Below are positions 5,542 through 5,923 of a DNA stretch of 5,923 nt, one piece after another. Position 1 is the stretch's first letter. Every line of letters starts with the position of its first letter. This DNA is from Chloroflexota bacterium (GTDB lineage Bacteria > Chloroflexota > Dehalococcoidia > GIF9 > UBA5629): NCBI GenBank assembly GCA_026389655.1, contig JAPLHL010000225.1, positions 1 through 5,923 of the forward strand, written 5' to 3'. Under the pieces are notes generated by a model. The model saw only the letters and a program-made list of their open reading frames with translations, ran no database searches and was not told the origin of the DNA. The position numbers were made by a program, and so were the translations under genes.

Positions 5542-5760
5542 ATGGGCCACTACAATTCTTTTTTAGTAAAAATCTGGTCCGATGATAATGAGGACCTGAT
5601 CAGGGGCCAGATACAACATGCCGGTACCAAGGACATAGTGTATTTCAGGACCTGGAAAAAGATGATCGGGTTTATTACTGAGCGGTTGGGCATGAATGGC
5701 GAGCTTAGCGTAGACGATGGGACTGAATCGAAAACATCATGGATAAGCAAGGGAGAATAG
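5542..5760 (+). CDS. Small protein of unknown function, 72 residues
   Basis: I do not recognise a named family. The protein is soluble, with no signal peptide or membrane segment. Residues 1-50 look like a compact alpha/beta unit: FLVKIWSDDNEDLIRGQIQH gives two strands, TKDIVYFRTWKKMIGFITERLG a strand plus an amphipathic helix. The last 20 residues are polar and probably disordered. From memory, similar short proteins (an NSFxVxIW start, RGxIQH, and a KMxxFI helix) occur in Chloroflexota, but I cannot confirm this. AAAGGG eight to nine bases before ATG 5542 supports the start. The next gene begins one base after the stop, and its ribosome site GGGAG lies inside this reading frame, so the two are almost certainly co-transcribed and translationally coupled. 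The protein may work with the downstream ATPase-like product. Confidence 0.75.
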   Translation: MGHYNSFLVKIWSDDNEDLIRGQIQHAGTKDIVYFRTWKKMIGFITERLGMNGELSVDDGTESKTSWISKGE

Positions 5761-5761
5761 C

Positions 5762-5923
5762 TTGACCGTACCTGTCATTAATAATGTATTTCAGGACAGC
5801 ATCGAGCATATTTATGCAGAGATGCGGTTGATCAACCTGTACATTAATAAACTCGTGCTGGCAGCTCGTACCCGGGACGCCCTCTGGGAAAGAAAGGACC
5901 TGCGTGGCCTTTATGTTTCGGAT
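5762..5923 (+). CDS. Probable AAA+ ATPase with N-terminal winged-helix region, partial (C-terminus beyond right edge)
   Basis: An open frame of 54 codons starts at TTG 5762 and runs to the right edge. GGGAG (5751-5755) six bases upstream supports the unusual start, and there is only one base between it and the previous stop. The visible residues are a helical leader (NVFQDSIEHIYAEMRLINLY, then INKLVLAARTRDALWE) ending in DLRGLYVSD. From memory, the RGLY[IV]S element after a long helix resembles the start of a large bacterial AAA+ ATPase group of about 700 residues carrying a variant winged helix, some of which accompany contractile injection systems. No Walker motif falls inside the window, so the ATPase call rests only on this N-terminal likeness. 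The reading frame is much better supported than its function. Confidence 0.5.
   Translation, partial: MTVPVINNVFQDSIEHIYAEMRLINLYINKLVLAARTRDALWERKDLRGLYVSD

Noticed and set aside
1..5923. CRISPR array, insertion sequence or rRNA gene
   Set aside because: No regularly spaced repeats, no transposase-like frame with terminal inverted repeats and no rRNA-like stretch were found.

Overview
The window looks like chromosomal DNA from a bacterium, most plausibly Chloroflexota of the Dehalococcoidia type. This is an inference from gene content, not a proven placement. The bacterial signs are encoded CCA ends on both tRNAs, Rho-independent terminators, Shine-Dalgarno (SD) sites and a SARP/BTAD regulator. 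Alongside these sit two gene types common in archaea: a winged-helix regulator with an archaeal-style C-terminal domain, and a stand-alone alpha subunit of an ADP-forming acyl-CoA synthetase.

Layout. Bases 1-2235 (minus strand) hold an acyl-CoA synthetase alpha-subunit gene followed, 62 bases later, by a winged-helix regulator that runs off the left edge. A short divergent control region (2236-2342) holds an exact tandem decamer and a good minus-strand promoter. It is followed on the plus strand by a short trmO-type tRNA methyltransferase gene and tRNA-Gly(CCC). Bases 3008-3615 hold a minus-strand stand-alone PAS-domain gene with its own strong terminator. A 280-base noncoding stretch with palindromes and a 12-bp hairpin then leads to tRNA-Lys(UUU) and its terminator. 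Bases 4219-5310 encode a SARP/BTAD transcriptional activator. After a 231-base gap, a 72-residue protein of unknown function (5542-5760) is followed one base later by a TTG-started gene that leaves the window at the right edge. The N-terminus of that gene resembles winged-helix AAA+ ATPases.

How the parts may work together. The left half appears to be metabolic, with its own regulator (CoA-thioester chemistry plus a DNA-binding protein). The middle is translation-related (two tRNAs and a tRNA-modifying enzyme), interrupted by a small sensor. The right edge is the most intriguing part: a BTAD activator, a small conserved-looking protein and a probable AAA+ ATPase all point the same way. This could be the leading edge of a larger accessory locus such as an extracellular contractile injection system, but the diagnostic genes would lie beyond base 5923 and are not visible here.
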